DNA of 64,000 nucleotides from Luteibacter sp. UNC138MFCol5.1 (lineage in GTDB: Bacteria > Pseudomonadota > Gammaproteobacteria > Xanthomonadales > Rhodanobacteraceae): contig NZ_FODZ01000001.1 of NCBI RefSeq assembly GCF_900110505.1, positions 824,861 to 888,860 of the forward strand, read 5' to 3'. A program made the position numbers and the translations under genes. Positions within the stretch are counted from its first letter, which is position 1. Each line of letters begins with the position of its first letter. The notes beneath the pieces were generated by a model. The model was not told the DNA's origin and made no database searches. It saw only the letters and a program-made list of their open reading frames with translations. Shown here in pieces: positions 27,579 through 37,515 of the stretch.

Positions 27579-28901
27579 ATGAAATCACTGAAGAAGTTCG
27601 GCGCCGGCCTGCTCACGCTTCTGATCGTCGCGGTGTTCCTCGCGATCTGGATCGCGTTGCCCTGGCCCGGCATCGTGGCGCTCGCCGTCGTGCTGGCGCT
27701 GTGGATGGCGCTGACCCGCCGCGGTCGGCAGACGTGGGAGGTGACGAAGGTCGGACTCGCCACGGTGACCCAGCGGCTCGGCTCGTCGTCGGTCGTGGTC
27801 GTGGGCATCGCGGGCGTGGTCGGCGTGCTGGTCGCCATGCTCGCGATGAGCGAAGGCTTCGCCGAGACGTTGCGCTCGACGGGCAACGACCAGACGGCGA
27901 TCGTGCTTCGCGGCGGCTCGCAGGCGGAACTCAATTCGATCCTCGATCGCGACAGCGCCAACGTCGTCATCCAGGCGCCGGGCGTGAAGAAGGATGCGCA
28001 GGGCAAGCCCATCGCCTCGGGCGAACTGGTCGTGGTGGCCAACCTCCCGAAGAAGGGCGATCCGCAGAGCGACGCCAACGTGCCCATCCGCGGCGTGAGC
28101 GAAGACGTGTGGAACCTGCGCCAGCAGGTGAAGATCGTGGAAGGTCGCAAGTTCCAGCCGGGGCTGCGCGAACTGATCGTGGGCAAGGGTGCCCGCGCGC
28201 AGTTCGAAGGGCTCGACGTCGGCAAGAGCATCCGCCTCGCAGGGCAGACCTGGACGGTGGTGGGCGTGTTCGATTCGGGCGACGCGCTCGAATCGGAGCT
28301 CTGGGGCGACACGCAGAGCGTCGCGTCCGCCTACCGGCGCGGCAGCAGCGTGCAGTCCGTGACGGTGCTGCTCGATTCACCGAAGGCGTTCGACACGTTC
28401 AAGGCGGCCCTGGCCGGCGATCCACGGCTGAAGGTCGACGTCAGCACGACGCGCGAGTACTTCGGCAAGCAATCGGAAGGCCTGACGAAGGTGCTGCGCG
28501 CGGTGGGCATCACCGTGGGCATCATCATGGCGATCGGCGCGGTCTTCGGTGCGCTCAACACGATGTTCGCGGCGATCCAGGCGCGTGCGCGCGAGATCGC
28601 GACGCTGCGCGCCATCGGCTTCCGCGGCCTTCCCGTGGTGGTGTCGATCATGCTGGAGACGATGTTGCTCGCGCTGCTCGGCGGGTTGATAGGCGCAGGC
28701 ATCGTCTGGATCATCTTCAACGGCTACACCGCGTCGACGCTGGGTGCGAATTTCAGCCAGGTCGTCTTCCGCTTCCACGTGAGCGGCGACCTGCTCTGGA
28801 CGGGCATCAAATGGGCGCTGGCCATCGGCTTCATCGGCGGGTTGTTTCCAGCGCTGCGTGCCGCGCGTCTGCCGGTGACGGCGGCGCTTCGCGAGCTCTG
28901 A
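27579..28901 (+). CDS. FtsX/MacB-type ABC transporter permease (second)
   Basis: A 440-residue permease paralogous to its upstream neighbour. It has an extra pair of N-terminal hydrophobic segments (about 10-45), a further TM helix with VVVVGIAGVVGVLVAMLAMS, a MacB periplasmic domain, and the motif AIQARAREIATLRAIGFRGLPV before the last helices. The ATG at 27579 follows GAGAGGA; the frame upstream overlaps the first permease. Two different permeases with a separate ATPase suggest a heteromeric exporter; cargo unknown. Confidence 0.93.
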   Translation: MKSLKKFGAGLLTLLIVAVFLAIWIALPWPGIVALAVVLALWMALTRRGRQTWEVTKVGLATVTQRLGSSSVVVVGIAGVVGVLVAMLAMSEGFAETLRSTGNDQTAIVLRGGSQAELNSILDRDSANVVIQAPGVKKDAQGKPIASGELVVVANLPKKGDPQSDANVPIRGVSEDVWNLRQQVKIVEGRKFQPGLRELIVGKGARAQFEGLDVGKSIRLAGQTWTVVGVFDSGDALESELWGDTQSVASAYRRGSSVQSVTVLLDSPKAFDTFKAALAGDPRLKVDVSTTREYFGKQSEGLTKVLRAVGITVGIIMAIGAVFGALNTMFAAIQARAREIATLRAIGFRGLPVVVSIMLETMLLALLGGLIGAGIVWIIFNGYTASTLGANFSQVVFRFHVSGDLLWTGIKWALAIGFIGGLFPALRAARLPVTAALREL

Positions 28902-29102
28902 CCTCCTCGTTGCGGAAACGCTGGCACGAGGCGAGCGCCGCGATCGCGATGCCGAACAGCGTGCCGGCGCGGGCCAGCCACCAGCGCCGGCACCGCGGGC
29001 ACCGAATGCACGATGGCCCGATCGTTCCCACGGTAAGCTCCGGCGGCTGAGAGAGGCGACGAGGCTAGGGACGCGTACCGGTTGCGGATATGGAAGTTTT
29101 CT

Positions 29103-29131
29103 CAAAAATCGCCGCAGGCCGGAGGCCTGCG
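29103..29131 (-). terminator. Rho-independent terminator of the EamA transporter gene
   Basis: On the minus strand an 8-bp perfect stem (29131-29124 with 29120-29113, CGCAGGCC arm, 3-base loop) is followed by GCGATTTTT (29112-29104), a good T-tract. It starts 8 bases after the EamA stop codon. Confidence 0.85.
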
Positions 29132-29138
29132 ACGCAGG

Positions 29139-30053
29139 TCACACTTTGCGCACCCGCATCATCGTGATGATGCCGACGCCGACCAGGATGATCGCCATGC
29201 CGACCAGTTCGAACACGCCCACGTGCTCGCCCGCGAGCAGCACGCCGAACACGACGGCCACGGGCGGATTCACGTACGCATAGCTGGTGGCCAGCGCGGG
29301 ACGGACCGTCTTGAGCACGTACAGGTAGGCGCTGAAGGCGACGATCGAGCCGAACACGATGAGGTAGGCGAGCGCGACGGTCGCGCTGGTCTCCGGATGC
29401 GCCGGGAGGCGTTCGCCGCGCAGCAGCGCGATGATCGCCAGCGACACGCTCGCGCAGAGCATCTGCGCGGCGGTGTTCATCGGGCCCTTGGGCATGTCCT
29501 GGCGTTTCGACCACACGGAGCCGAAGGCCCACGACATGGCGGCGACGATCAGGGCGACGGCGCCCAGCGGTGCGCCCGACAAGCCGGCCCCCAGGTTCAG
29601 CACGACGACGCCCGCGAAGCCGAGCAGTAGTCCGGCGGTTTCGCCGCGCGTCGGCCACTCGCGGTAGATGCCCCCGAAGACGGCCGCGAACAGCGGCATG
29701 CTCGCCACCGCGACGGCGGCGATCCCGGAACTGACCGACTGTTCGGCGAAGCAGACCAGGCCGTTGCCGCCGGCGAGCAGCAGCGTGCCGACGATGGCGG
29801 CGTTCTTCCACTGCCGCGCCGTCGGCAGCGCGGCGCCACGCAGACGCAGCACGGCGAACAGCAGCACGCCCGCGATCGCGAAACGCAGCGTGGCGAGCAG
29901 GAACGGCGGATAGCTGACCAGCGCATAGCGGATGCCGAGGTACGTCGAACCCCAGATCACATAGAGCGCGAACAGGGCGAGCGGCACCATCCAGCGCGGG
30001 TCGCGCACGACGGAGGCGGGGGCCTGACTGGGCGTGAGGGCGGCGTCGGACAT
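29139..30053 (-). CDS. EamA/DMT family transporter (YedA-like)
   Basis: A 304-residue inner-membrane protein with about ten TM helices in two EamA repeats (about 24-150 and 165-300). The opening FALYVIWGSTYLGIRYAL is typical of the YedA/RhaT-like drug/metabolite exporters. I start at ATG 30053 (MSDAALTPS); the in-frame upstream extension of 17 residues lacks a ribosome-binding site. Monocistronic. Substrate cannot be deduced. Confidence 0.93.
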   Translation of the reverse strand: MSDAALTPSQAPASVVRDPRWMVPLALFALYVIWGSTYLGIRYALVSYPPFLLATLRFAIAGVLLFAVLRLRGAALPTARQWKNAAIVGTLLLAGGNGLVCFAEQSVSSGIAAVAVASMPLFAAVFGGIYREWPTRGETAGLLLGFAGVVVLNLGAGLSGAPLGAVALIVAAMSWAFGSVWSKRQDMPKGPMNTAAQMLCASVSLAIIALLRGERLPAHPETSATVALAYLIVFGSIVAFSAYLYVLKTVRPALATSYAYVNPPVAVVFGVLLAGEHVGVFELVGMAIILVGVGIITMMRVRKV

Positions 30054-30073
30054 GCGGTGTTCCAGGGCTGTCA

Positions 30074-30127
30074 CGCGGCGCATCGTGCGCCGCGAATCAC
30101 CCACGATATCGTCCGCGGGCCGCGGAC
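30074..30127 (-). terminator. Two strong hairpins downstream of the AraC-alkyltransferase gene
   Basis: A 9-bp perfect stem (30074-30082 with 30086-30094) and a 7-bp perfect stem (30111-30117 with 30121-30127) lie between the end of the alkyltransferase gene and the EamA start. No T-tract follows, so termination is only likely, not certain. Confidence 0.5.
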
Positions 30128-30147
30128 GGTAGCGAAACCTTCGCCGG

Positions 30148-31029
30148 TCAGCCTTGAGCGGCTTTCATGGCCCGCTCGGTGGCGAGCAGCTGCTGCTTGA
30201 TCTCGAGTCCCCAGCGCCAGCCGCCGAGGCTCCCGTCCTCGCGGATGATGCGGTGGCAGGGCACCAGCAGGGCGAGGCGGTTGCTGCCGCACGCGCGACC
30301 GATCGCCCGCGCGGCCTGGGGCACGCCGAGCGCCGCCGCGAGTTCGCCGTAGCTCAGGGTCTCGCCGCGCGGGATGCGGGTCAGGGCATCCCAGACGCGC
30401 CACTGGAACGCGGTCGCCGCGACGTCGAGCGGGGGGAGCGCCGGCGCGTCGGCGTCGCTCCATCCCAGCTCGCGCGCGACGCGCGCGATGACCGCGTCCA
30501 GCCACTCCTCGCGCCCCTCGTCGACGCGCTCGCGGGTCGCATAGGGGAATTCGTCGCCCAGGCGCGCCTCGAGTGCCGCGTCGTCGGCCCCGAGCGTCAC
30601 CGAGCAGATGCCCTTCGCCGTCGTCGCGACGAGCAGGCGCCCCAACGGCGTGGTCGTGGTGGTGTAGCGGATCGACGCACCGGCACCGCCGGCGCGATAG
30701 CTGGCCGGCGTCATGCCGAGCCGCCGGTCGCTTTCCTCGTAGACGCGGCTGCCCGACCCGAAGCCCGCCTCGTAGACGGCGTCCGTGACCGCGGCACCCT
30801 CCCGAAGCGCCTCGCGCAACTGATCGAAGCGGCGGGCCCGCGCGTATTCCGCCGGACTCACGCCGTAGCGGCGCCGGAACGCGCGCTGCAGGTGCGTCGG
30901 ACTGAGACCGGCGACCGCGGCGAGGCTGGCGAGGTCGGTCGGCCCGTCCTCGCGATCGAGGGTGGCGCGGACGCGTTCGAGCGCATCGTCGGCGTGGGGA
31001 CGCATGGCGTGGGCGTGAGCCTGATTCAT
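30148..31029 (-). CDS. AraC-type HTH fused to methylated-DNA-[protein]-cysteine S-methyltransferase
   Basis: A 293-residue Ada-like protein without the N-terminal zinc/phosphotriester domain. An AraC HTH pair covers about 15-113 (LSPTHLQRAFRRRYGVSPAEYARAR). The alkyltransferase domain covers about 120-290, with helix-turn-helix ATAFQWRVWDALTRIPRGET and the acceptor Cys258 in LVPCHRII. The ATG at 31029 has AAGGAGG at ideal spacing on the minus strand, which rules out the much longer upstream frame. It should repair O6-alkylguanine. A second, frameshifted ada with the zinc domain lies at 47148-48201. Confidence 0.94.
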   Translation of the reverse strand: MNQAHAHAMRPHADDALERVRATLDREDGPTDLASLAAVAGLSPTHLQRAFRRRYGVSPAEYARARRFDQLREALREGAAVTDAVYEAGFGSGSRVYEESDRRLGMTPASYRAGGAGASIRYTTTTTPLGRLLVATTAKGICSVTLGADDAALEARLGDEFPYATRERVDEGREEWLDAVIARVARELGWSDADAPALPPLDVAATAFQWRVWDALTRIPRGETLSYGELAAALGVPQAARAIGRACGSNRLALLVPCHRIIREDGSLGGWRWGLEIKQQLLATERAMKAAQG

Positions 31030-31097
31030 GATGGCCTCCTTCATGGGAAGCCAGCGTAGGCGGGGCCGCGCCCCGCGACCATCCGGTTCTTGCGCCG

Positions 31098-31376
31098 TCA
31101 GTGGTGGTGGACGGGCTGGCCCTGGCGGATCACCACGAACTCGCCCTCGAGCACGTCCGGGTCCTTCGGCGCGGACGCCTGGGCGCCGACGGGACGGCCA
31201 CGGGCGAGCTTCCACTGGCGCACCGCGAAGAACGCGAGGCCGCCGGCGAACAGGACGCCGATCACCACCACGCCGAACACGAGCAGCACGCCCACGGCGG
31301 CGAGGCCCAGCACCAGCGACAGGGCGCGGACGAGGGGATTACGCGAGCGGCGGATGGGCGGGAAGACGAAGCGCAT
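31098..31376 (-). CDS. Small hypothetical membrane protein
   Basis: 92 residues, MRFVFPPIRRSRNPLVRALS then two overlapping hydrophobic stretches (about 18-52) that form one long or two short TM helices. A basic linker and an acidic DPDVLEGEFVVIR tail ending in three histidines follow. Such small proteins with a C-terminal LEGEFxVI motif are common in Xanthomonadales, but none has a known function. It is divergent from the Rieske gene. Confidence 0.8.
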   Translation of the reverse strand: MRFVFPPIRRSRNPLVRALSLVLGLAAVGVLLVFGVVVIGVLFAGGLAFFAVRQWKLARGRPVGAQASAPKDPDVLEGEFVVIRQGQPVHHH

Positions 31377-31456
31377 TGGTTAAAAATCCGTATGGCACAA
31401 TGACATGCGTGTGAGCCTCTTTACCTTGGGGCATCCGATCCTCATAGACAAGTGCC

Positions 31457-31798
31457 ATGACCCCTATCACCGATGCCGCTCCCCTCTGCCTCCTGACGGA
31501 CATCCCCGACGGCGGCGCCGTCGAAGTCGAGGCCCTTCTTCGTGGCGAGGCCGAGTCGCTGCTCGTCTACCGTCACGGCGACGAGGCGAGGGCGTACCTC
31601 AACGTCTGTCCCCATGCGGGCCGCCGGCTGGATTACGCGCCGGGCAAGTTCCTGGTCCGCGGCGGCACCATCATCTGCGCGGCCCACGGCGCGTCCTTCG
31701 CGGCCGATTCCGGTGAATGCACGCAGGGCCCGTGCAAGGGCGACAGCCTGCGGCGCGTCGACGTCCGCGTCGTCGATGGCGCGGTCCGCCTCGCCTGA
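31457..31798 (+). CDS. Rieske [2Fe-2S] domain protein
   Basis: A 113-residue stand-alone Rieske ferredoxin-like protein. Cluster ligands are C-x-H in NVCPHAGRRLDY and C-x2-H in IICAAHGASF, followed by the family phrase ECTQGPCKGDSLRRVDV. The size and the RRLDY segment match small soluble Rieske proteins of unknown partner in proteobacteria. It has no adjacent oxygenase gene. Confidence 0.93.
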   Translation: MTPITDAAPLCLLTDIPDGGAVEVEALLRGEAESLLVYRHGDEARAYLNVCPHAGRRLDYAPGKFLVRGGTIICAAHGASFAADSGECTQGPCKGDSLRRVDVRVVDGAVRLA

Positions 31799-31810
31799 GA
31801 TATTTCTCGA

Positions 31811-33652
31811 TCAGCGATACATCAGGTTGATGGTCACGATGGTGATCACCAGCATCAGGACCGTGAGCGGGACGCCGGCCCGCAGGAAATCCTTCGAGCG
31901 ATAGCCGCCGGGGCCCGCGACCATCATCAGGGCCGGGTGACCCGACGACAGCAGGAACGTGTTCGACGACGATACGGCCACGATCAGCGCATAAGCGGAC
32001 GGGTTGCCGCCCGTACTCACCGCGACACTGATCGCGATGGGCACCATCATGACCGTGGCGCCCACGTTCGACATCACTTGCGAGAACAGGAGGGTGAGGA
32101 TCGCGATGGACGCCTGCAGGGTCCACTGCGGGGCGTGGCCGAGGATCGCGAGCACTTCCTGGGCGATCCACGACGCCGTGCCCGTCGAGTCCATCGACCA
32201 GCCCAGGGGAATCAGGCACGCGGTGACGAAGATGGTCTTCCAGTTGATGGCCTTGTAGGCCTCGTCCATGTTCAGCACGCCGGTGAGCAGCATGCCCACC
32301 GCGCCCGTCATCATCGCGACCGACAGGTCGAGGTGGGTGAACAGGGCCAGGCACTTGGCCAGCACGAAGAAGCCCACGGCCTGCCAGATCTTGCCGGGCC
32401 GCTGTTCTTCCTTCGGAATGTCGGTGACGACGACGATGTCGCGGTCTTCCTCGGCCAGCATCAGGTCGCGCCACTTGCTGTGCAGCACGAGCGTGTCGCC
32501 GGCGCGGAGGGTGACGGCGCGGACATCCTCGCGGAACACCTCGTCGCCGCGGTTCACCGCCAGCACCGAAATGCCGAAACGCTTGCGCAGGCGGAGGTCG
32601 CCCACCGACTGCTTGATGAAGCGCGAGCTGGGCGGCACCACGGCCTCGGAAATACCGGCGCGGGTGGTGTTGAACTGCTCCCCGAGCTGGCGCATGCGCC
32701 ACGACACCCGGCAGAGCTGGTTGTTGGCGAACGCGTTAATGGCGTCGCGCGGTGCCAGTACACCGAGCACGGTACCGACCCAGATCATCTGGTCCGAGGG
32801 CGGCGCCACGCGGCTCTCGTTGCCGTTCTTGATCGCCAGGATGAGCGGCGCGCCGTGCAGCTGCTCGACCTCGCCGATGCTCATGCCGACCAGTGGGCTC
32901 TCCGCGGTGACGGTCAGCTCGGCCGTTTCGCCCGCGATGCCGTAGGTGTCGGCGAAGTAGCTCTCGGTGCGGCCCGGCGTGACCTTGAGGCGCTCGTCCT
33001 CGCGCTCGGGCAGCAGCCGGCGGCCGAAGAAATAGAAGAACAGGACGCCCACCACCGCGAGCACCAGGCCGACGGGCGTCACGCTGAACAGGCCGAACTT
33101 GGGAATCGTGTGCGCGCCGGGGGGCAGGTTGCTGTTCGCGCTGGCGACGAGGTCGTTGAGGACGATCAGCGGCGAGTTCGCGATCAGCGTGGTGTTCGTG
33201 GCCGTCAGGATGCAGAAGGCCATCGGAAGCAGCAGGCGCGACAGTGGCACGCCGGTGCGGGCCGACAGGCGGCTGGTCACCGGGATCATCAGCGCGGCCA
33301 GCGCCTGGCTGGGGATCACGGCGCTGAACAGGCTGGTGACGCTGTTGACGACGACACCCAGTCGGGACTCCACGCCGCGCGCCATGCGCATGACGAAGGC
33401 CGCGGTGAGGTTGAGCACGCCGGCGCGGTCGAGACCCGCGCCCATGATCATGATGGCGATGATCGCGATGACGGCGTTACCGGCGAAGCCGTTGAACACC
33501 TGGTCGCCGGGAATGAGCCCCGTGAGGCCGATGGTGACCACGACCAGCAGGGCCACCATGTCGGCCCGGATCCACTCCAGAACGAGCATGAGCATGGTGA
33601 AGCCCACCAGGCCCAGCACGAGGATCATTTCGGGAGTGAGGGTCAGAGCCAC
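31811..33652 (-). CDS. SLC13 family permease with two TrkA-C (RCK-C) domains
   Basis: A 613-residue inner-membrane transporter. N-terminal helices start MILVLGLVGFTMLMLVLEW. Two central cytoplasmic TrkA-C domains (about 215-390) include SPLVGMSIGEVEQLHGAPLI and RKRFGISVLAVNRGDEVFRE, followed by a second set of helices. Family members carry sulfate, citrate or other anions, often sodium-coupled. The start is probably GTG 33652; ATG 33628 is an alternative. The longer upstream frame would read through the REP palindrome at 33770-33837 and is rejected. Confidence 0.9.
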   Translation of the reverse strand: MALTLTPEMILVLGLVGFTMLMLVLEWIRADMVALLVVVTIGLTGLIPGDQVFNGFAGNAVIAIIAIMIMGAGLDRAGVLNLTAAFVMRMARGVESRLGVVVNSVTSLFSAVIPSQALAALMIPVTSRLSARTGVPLSRLLLPMAFCILTATNTTLIANSPLIVLNDLVASANSNLPPGAHTIPKFGLFSVTPVGLVLAVVGVLFFYFFGRRLLPEREDERLKVTPGRTESYFADTYGIAGETAELTVTAESPLVGMSIGEVEQLHGAPLILAIKNGNESRVAPPSDQMIWVGTVLGVLAPRDAINAFANNQLCRVSWRMRQLGEQFNTTRAGISEAVVPPSSRFIKQSVGDLRLRKRFGISVLAVNRGDEVFREDVRAVTLRAGDTLVLHSKWRDLMLAEEDRDIVVVTDIPKEEQRPGKIWQAVGFFVLAKCLALFTHLDLSVAMMTGAVGMLLTGVLNMDEAYKAINWKTIFVTACLIPLGWSMDSTGTASWIAQEVLAILGHAPQWTLQASIAILTLLFSQVMSNVGATVMMVPIAISVAVSTGGNPSAYALIVAVSSSNTFLLSSGHPALMMVAGPGGYRSKDFLRAGVPLTVLMLVITIVTINLMYR

Positions 33653-33769
33653 TAGCCGGCTGTCCGGATCCGGTCGATGGAGACGTGCGGTGGCATCTAC
33701 GGCGCCAGCTGCGGTGATTGCCGCAGGAGTATACGCGCTGGGGGTGGCTCGCGGCTGAAGCTGATCCCC

Positions 33770-33837
33770 GTAGGAGCGCACCTGGGCGCGATAGCTGCTC
33801 GCGGCAAGCCCCCAATCGCGCCCAGGTGCGCTCCTAC
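33770..33837. repeat. REP-like palindrome with perfect 23-bp arms
   Basis: The arms at 33770-33792 and 33815-33837 are exact reverse complements (core GTAGGAGCGCACCTGGGCGC) separated by 22 bases. The core matches the tail of the tandem units at 15737-16066 in reverse complement (GGAGCGCACCTGGGCGCGA), so both belong to one dispersed family. It lies between poxB and the SLC13 gene, which are on the same strand, in a position to form a hairpin after poxB. Confidence 0.92.
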
Positions 33838-33859
33838 GGCGCACCGCGCCCAGCCGCGC

Positions 33860-35593
33860 TCAGCGGCTGAGGTTGCTCACCGCCAGGTCCAGAATCGAAT
33901 CGCCGCGGCCGCTCATCACGGCCTTCAGCGCGTACAGGCTGAAGCCCTTCGCCTGTTCGGCCGTGATCTTCGGCGGCATGGACAGCTCCTGCCGGTTGCT
34001 GACGACGTCGAGCACGGCGGGACCCTCGTGCGAGAGGACCTCGGCGATGGCCGACTGCAGATCGCTGGCGCGCGTGACCCGGCGGCCGTGGATGCCCATC
34101 GCGTTGGCCATCGCGGCGAAGTCCGGGTTGTCGAGCTGCACGCCGGTCTCGATGTAGCCGGAGGCCTTCATCTCCAGCTCCACGAAGCCCAGCGTGCCGT
34201 TGTTGAGGACGATCACCTTCACCGGCAGCTTCTGCTGCGCCAGCGTGATGAAGTCGCCCATCAGCATGGTGAAGCCGCCGTCGCCCGAGAGCGAGATCAC
34301 CTGCCGGCCCGGATAGGCGGCCTGCGCACCGATGGCCTGCGGCATCGCGTTGGCCATCGAGCCATGCACCAGCGAGCCCAGCAGACGGCGCTTGCCGTTC
34401 ATGCGCAGGTAGCGCGCGGCCCAGATCGTCGGGGTGCCGACGTCGAAGGTGAACACCGCATCCTCTTCCGCCAGGTCGCTGACCAGGCGTGTCACCTGCT
34501 GCGGATGGATGAGGTCGTGACGACCGTCGATGCGCGCCAGTTCGTCGAGGCCTTCGCGCGCCCGCGCGTAGTGCGCCAGGCAACGGTCGAGATGGCCGCG
34601 CAGGCGCTTCGGTTCGATGCGGGGAAGCAGCGCGCGCAGCGTCTCGCCCACGTCGCCGACGACGCCTAGATCGACACGGCAGCGCCGCCCGATGTTGCCC
34701 GGGCGGATGTCCACCTGCGCGATCGTCGCGTCCTCCGGATAGAACTGGCGATACGGGAAATCCGTGCCGAGCATCAGCAGCGTGTCGCAATCCTCCATCG
34801 CGTGGTAGCCGGAACTGAAGCCGATGAGGCCCGTCATGCCCACGTCGAACGGATTGTCGTACTCCACGAATTCCTTGCCGCCCAGCGCGTGCACGATCGG
34901 CGACTTCAGCGCCTCCGCGAGCGCGATCAGCTCGTCGTGCGCGCCCGCGGTGCCGCGACCGCAGAGCAGCGTCACGCGCTTGCCGGCATTGAGCAAGTCG
35001 GCCAGCGCGTCGAGTTCCCGCTCGCCCGGAACCACCTTCGGCGCCGGCGGCAGCAGGCCCGCGGCCGGCGTCACCTTCTTCACCGGCGACTTGCGCATCG
35101 CGACGTCGCCGGGAATGACCACGACGGCGACACCGCGTTGCCCCACCGCCGCGCGGATGGCCGACTCCAGCACGTGCGGCATCTGCGACGCGTCCGAGAC
35201 CATCTCGCAGTACACGCTGCACTCGCGGAAGAGCTCGGTCGGGTGCGTCTCCTGGAAATAGCCGCTGCCGATCTCGCCGCTGGGGATGTGCGCCGCGATG
35301 GCGAGCACCGGCGTGCGCGAGCGATGGCAGTCGAACAGGCCGTTGATCAGGTGCAGGTTGCCCGGGCCGCAGCTGCCGGCGCATACCGCGAGCTCACCGG
35401 TCAGCTGCGCTTCGCCGCCGGCGGCGAACGCGGCCGATTCTTCGTGACGCACGTGTACCCAGTCGATGGCCCCGCGCTCGCGCAGCGAGTCGGTGATGGC
35501 GTTGAGGCTGTCGCCCACCAGGCCATAGATGCGGCGGACGCCGGCTTCTTCGAGCGTCGCCGCGATGAGGTCGGCGAGATTGGAGATCGACAT
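33860..35593 (-). CDS. poxB: Pyruvate dehydrogenase (quinone), PoxB type
   Basis: A 577-residue thiamine-diphosphate flavoenzyme that oxidises pyruvate to acetate and CO2, passing electrons to ubiquinone at the membrane. The PYR domain has the catalytic glutamate in [17 protein letters not shown] (about 46-62). The FAD domain is at about 190-330. The PP domain carries the ThDP motif [20 protein letters not shown] with the terminal NN of [11 protein letters not shown]. Length is close to E. coli PoxB. A distantly related oxalyl-CoA or acetolactate enzyme is less likely given the [12 protein letters not shown] and YCEMVS segments. Confidence 0.92.
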   Translation of the reverse strand: MSISNLADLIAATLEEAGVRRIYGLVGDSLNAITDSLRERGAIDWVHVRHEESAAFAAGGEAQLTGELAVCAGSCGPGNLHLINGLFDCHRSRTPVLAIAAHIPSGEIGSGYFQETHPTELFRECSVYCEMVSDASQMPHVLESAIRAAVGQRGVAVVVIPGDVAMRKSPVKKVTPAAGLLPPAPKVVPGERELDALADLLNAGKRVTLLCGRGTAGAHDELIALAEALKSPIVHALGGKEFVEYDNPFDVGMTGLIGFSSGYHAMEDCDTLLMLGTDFPYRQFYPEDATIAQVDIRPGNIGRRCRVDLGVVGDVGETLRALLPRIEPKRLRGHLDRCLAHYARAREGLDELARIDGRHDLIHPQQVTRLVSDLAEEDAVFTFDVGTPTIWAARYLRMNGKRRLLGSLVHGSMANAMPQAIGAQAAYPGRQVISLSGDGGFTMLMGDFITLAQQKLPVKVIVLNNGTLGFVELEMKASGYIETGVQLDNPDFAAMANAMGIHGRRVTRASDLQSAIAEVLSHEGPAVLDVVSNRQELSMPPKITAEQAKGFSLYALKAVMSGRGDSILDLAVSNLSR

Positions 35594-35646
35594 GGACAGG
35601 GGCTCCGGTCGGTGACGTGAAGCCCCATGTTATGCGCCTCGATCAG

Positions 35647-36372
35647 TCAACGACCTGTCGTCGCCCCCGACCACTCGTACAGGTAATCCCACACACCGTG
35701 CCCGAGCCGCGTGCCGCGACGCTCGAAATGGGTCTCGATGCGCCATGCCGGACGCTCGGCGACCGCGCCCGGCCCGACGCGGTTGCGCCAGCCCTCGGCG
35801 GCTTCCATCGTCTCGCGCATGTGCTCGGCGTACGCCTCCCAGTCCGTCGCCAGATGCAGCAGACCGCCCGGCGCCATGCGCGAGGCGAGCAGCTCCACGA
35901 AGGCCGGCTGCACGAGGCGGCGCTTGTTGTGGCGCTTCTTGTGCCACGGATCGGGGAACCAGATGCGCACCTCGGACAGGGTGCCCGGCGCGATCTCGTT
36001 CTCCAGCACCTCGACGGCGTCGTGCTTGTAGAGGCGCACGTTCGACGCGTCGCGTGCCGCGAGCGCGTTCATCAGGCGACCGACGCCCGGGCCGTGCACT
36101 TCCACGCCGATGTAATCGCGGGCGAGATCGTGCTCGCTCGCCCAGGCCAGCGCTTCGCCGTTGCCGAAACCGATTTCCAGCACGCGCGGCGCGCCACGAC
36201 CGAACGTCGCGTCGAGATCGCGCGCGCCGCCCGTGTAGTCGAGCCCGAAGCGCGCCCAGTGGTCGTCGAACGCGCGCTGCTGCGCGGGCGTCATGCGTCC
36301 CTCGCGCAGCACGAAGCTACGGATGCGGCGATGGAACGGGGCGTCGCCCGGGGTGTCTTCGTCGTGCGCCAT
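35647..36372 (-). CDS. trmB: tRNA (guanine-N7-)-methyltransferase TrmB
   Basis: A 241-residue SAM-dependent enzyme forming m7G46 in tRNA. The SAM loop [11 protein letters not shown] (about 66-76), the acidic [10 protein letters not shown] and the family motif [19 protein letters not shown] are all present, as is [11 protein letters not shown]. The start [12 protein letters not shown] at 36372 gives the normal length; the frame extends upstream without conservation. Confidence 0.96.
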   Translation of the reverse strand: MAHDEDTPGDAPFHRRIRSFVLREGRMTPAQQRAFDDHWARFGLDYTGGARDLDATFGRGAPRVLEIGFGNGEALAWASEHDLARDYIGVEVHGPGVGRLMNALAARDASNVRLYKHDAVEVLENEIAPGTLSEVRIWFPDPWHKKRHNKRRLVQPAFVELLASRMAPGGLLHLATDWEAYAEHMRETMEAAEGWRNRVGPGAVAERPAWRIETHFERRGTRLGHGVWDYLYEWSGATTGR

Positions 36373-36592
36373 CGTCAACGCTCCGGCGAAGAGAAGAGGC
36401 GACCGACGAGCGAGCCGTCCGCGGCGGGGGAAAAAGGGTTCATGGGTGGGTCCGGTCGAAAAGTCGCGGCTCGACGGGCGGCCGGGAGGAACAAGGCGCG
36501 TATTCGCACGCTCCGCGCCTCCGGCGTCATCGGCATCCGCGAATTGTACGACCCATGCCCGCTTCGGGCGACATCGCGAGCGCAAGGGCAGC

Positions 36593-37303
36593 CTAGCGGC
36601 CGTTCCCGCGCCAGCCGCCGGGCCCGCCCCGCATCGGAATTCCCGTGCCCGGCTGATTCCCACCCGACATGCCGGTCCCCGGTTGAGGCGCGCGGCTGTT
36701 CGTCATGCCGGTGCCCGGCTGCGCCGGCCGCGGGTACCCGTAGACACCCTGATTCCAGCCGCGATCCCCGTGCCCGGGTCGATCGTTCGACCGATCCGGC
36801 GACAACCGGACACCGCCGCCCGTGGCCATGCCGTGGCCGCCACCGCCCGGCGGTGCGGCCAGCGTCAACGACCCGTTGTTTCGTCCCGGTCCGTGGTCGT
36901 GGTCATGGTCACCGCCATGACCGCCACCGGGCCCGTCGTGATCGTGCCCGTGCCCCGGACGGCCGCGGCCGTCGCCATGGCCGCCCCGGTCATAGCCGTA
37001 TCCCGGCGGATAGCCATCGCCGTAGTAGAAGCCGCTGTCGACGAGGGAGCCGTTCCCGTAGCTGGTCCGCTCCTGATAACCACCACCACCGACCGACACC
37101 TGGCCACCCACGTAAAGGCGCGCGGGCTGGGGCAGGGTGCCGGTGCTCACCGTCTCCTTGCGGACGGGCGCCGAGGGGCCGGAGATGTAACTCACGCCCG
37201 GCCTGGGCATGTCGGCGGTCGACACGCTGCGCGACTGCGCGGAGGCGCCCCCGGCGACGAGCGCCAGGGCGACGGCGATGGACAACGAAGACGAACGACG
37301 CAT
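36593..37303 (-). CDS. Secreted Gly/His/Asp-rich hypothetical protein
   Basis: 236 residues. The signal peptide [22 protein letters not shown] is followed by a region with [20 protein letters not shown] and then a low-complexity stretch rich in Gly, His and Asp (about 105-150, repeated GHGHDHD-like segments). The C-terminal part has three QPGTGM/QPGTGI repeats. The His/Asp clusters could bind metal ions, but no family is recognised. It is monocistronic and sits just upstream of the tRNA-Gly insertion site. Confidence 0.75.
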   Translation of the reverse strand: MRRSSSLSIAVALALVAGGASAQSRSVSTADMPRPGVSYISGPSAPVRKETVSTGTLPQPARLYVGGQVSVGGGGYQERTSYGNGSLVDSGFYYGDGYPPGYGYDRGGHGDGRGRPGHGHDHDGPGGGHGGDHDHDHGPGRNNGSLTLAAPPGGGGHGMATGGGVRLSPDRSNDRPGHGDRGWNQGVYGYPRPAQPGTGMTNSRAPQPGTGMSGGNQPGTGIPMRGGPGGWRGNGR

Positions 37304-37438
37304 GATCCGGCCCTCGTGAGGATTCCCCGCCCCGATTATGCGCCCGGCCCTTGCGCAACGCTCGGGGCCCGACGGACAGGTTCAGCCGGCCGCCACCTTT
37401 CCCCCGGCACGCCCGGCGTATTACCATCCGAGCCCGAC

Positions 37439-37512
37439 GCGGGTGTAGCTCAATGGTAGAGCTGTAGCTTCCCAAGCTACTGACGAGGGTTCGATTCCCT
37501 TCACCCGCTCCA
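37439..37512 (+). tRNA. tRNA-Gly (anticodon CCC)
   Basis: The acceptor stem GCGGGTG (37439-37445) pairs with CACCCGC (37502-37508). The D-arm is GCTC/GAGC, the anticodon stem GTAGC/GCTAC encloses TTCCCAA (anticodon CCC at 37471-37473), and the T-arm GAGGG/CCCTT encloses TTCGATT. The discriminator T37509 is followed by an encoded CCA. Its 3' end is the integration site of the genomic island. Confidence 0.97.
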
Positions 37513-37515
37513 GCC
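37496..37515 (+). repeat. Left attachment-site direct repeat (attL)
   Basis: TCCCTTCACCCGCTCCAGCC covers the T-arm 3' side and acceptor 3' end of tRNA-Gly(CCC). It recurs exactly at 46392-46411. The bases flanking the 20-mer differ on both sides (T/C before, G/T after), as expected of a recombination core. Integration kept the tRNA intact. Confidence 0.92.

Noticed and set aside
28831..29031. Small minus-strand frame with CIRCPRC and a hydrophobic stretch
   Set aside because: GTG start without ribosome-binding site, overlaps the ABC permease end, no recognisable homologue.
37438..37512. tRNA disrupted by island integration
   Set aside because: All four arms and the encoded CCA pair correctly, so the tRNA is intact.
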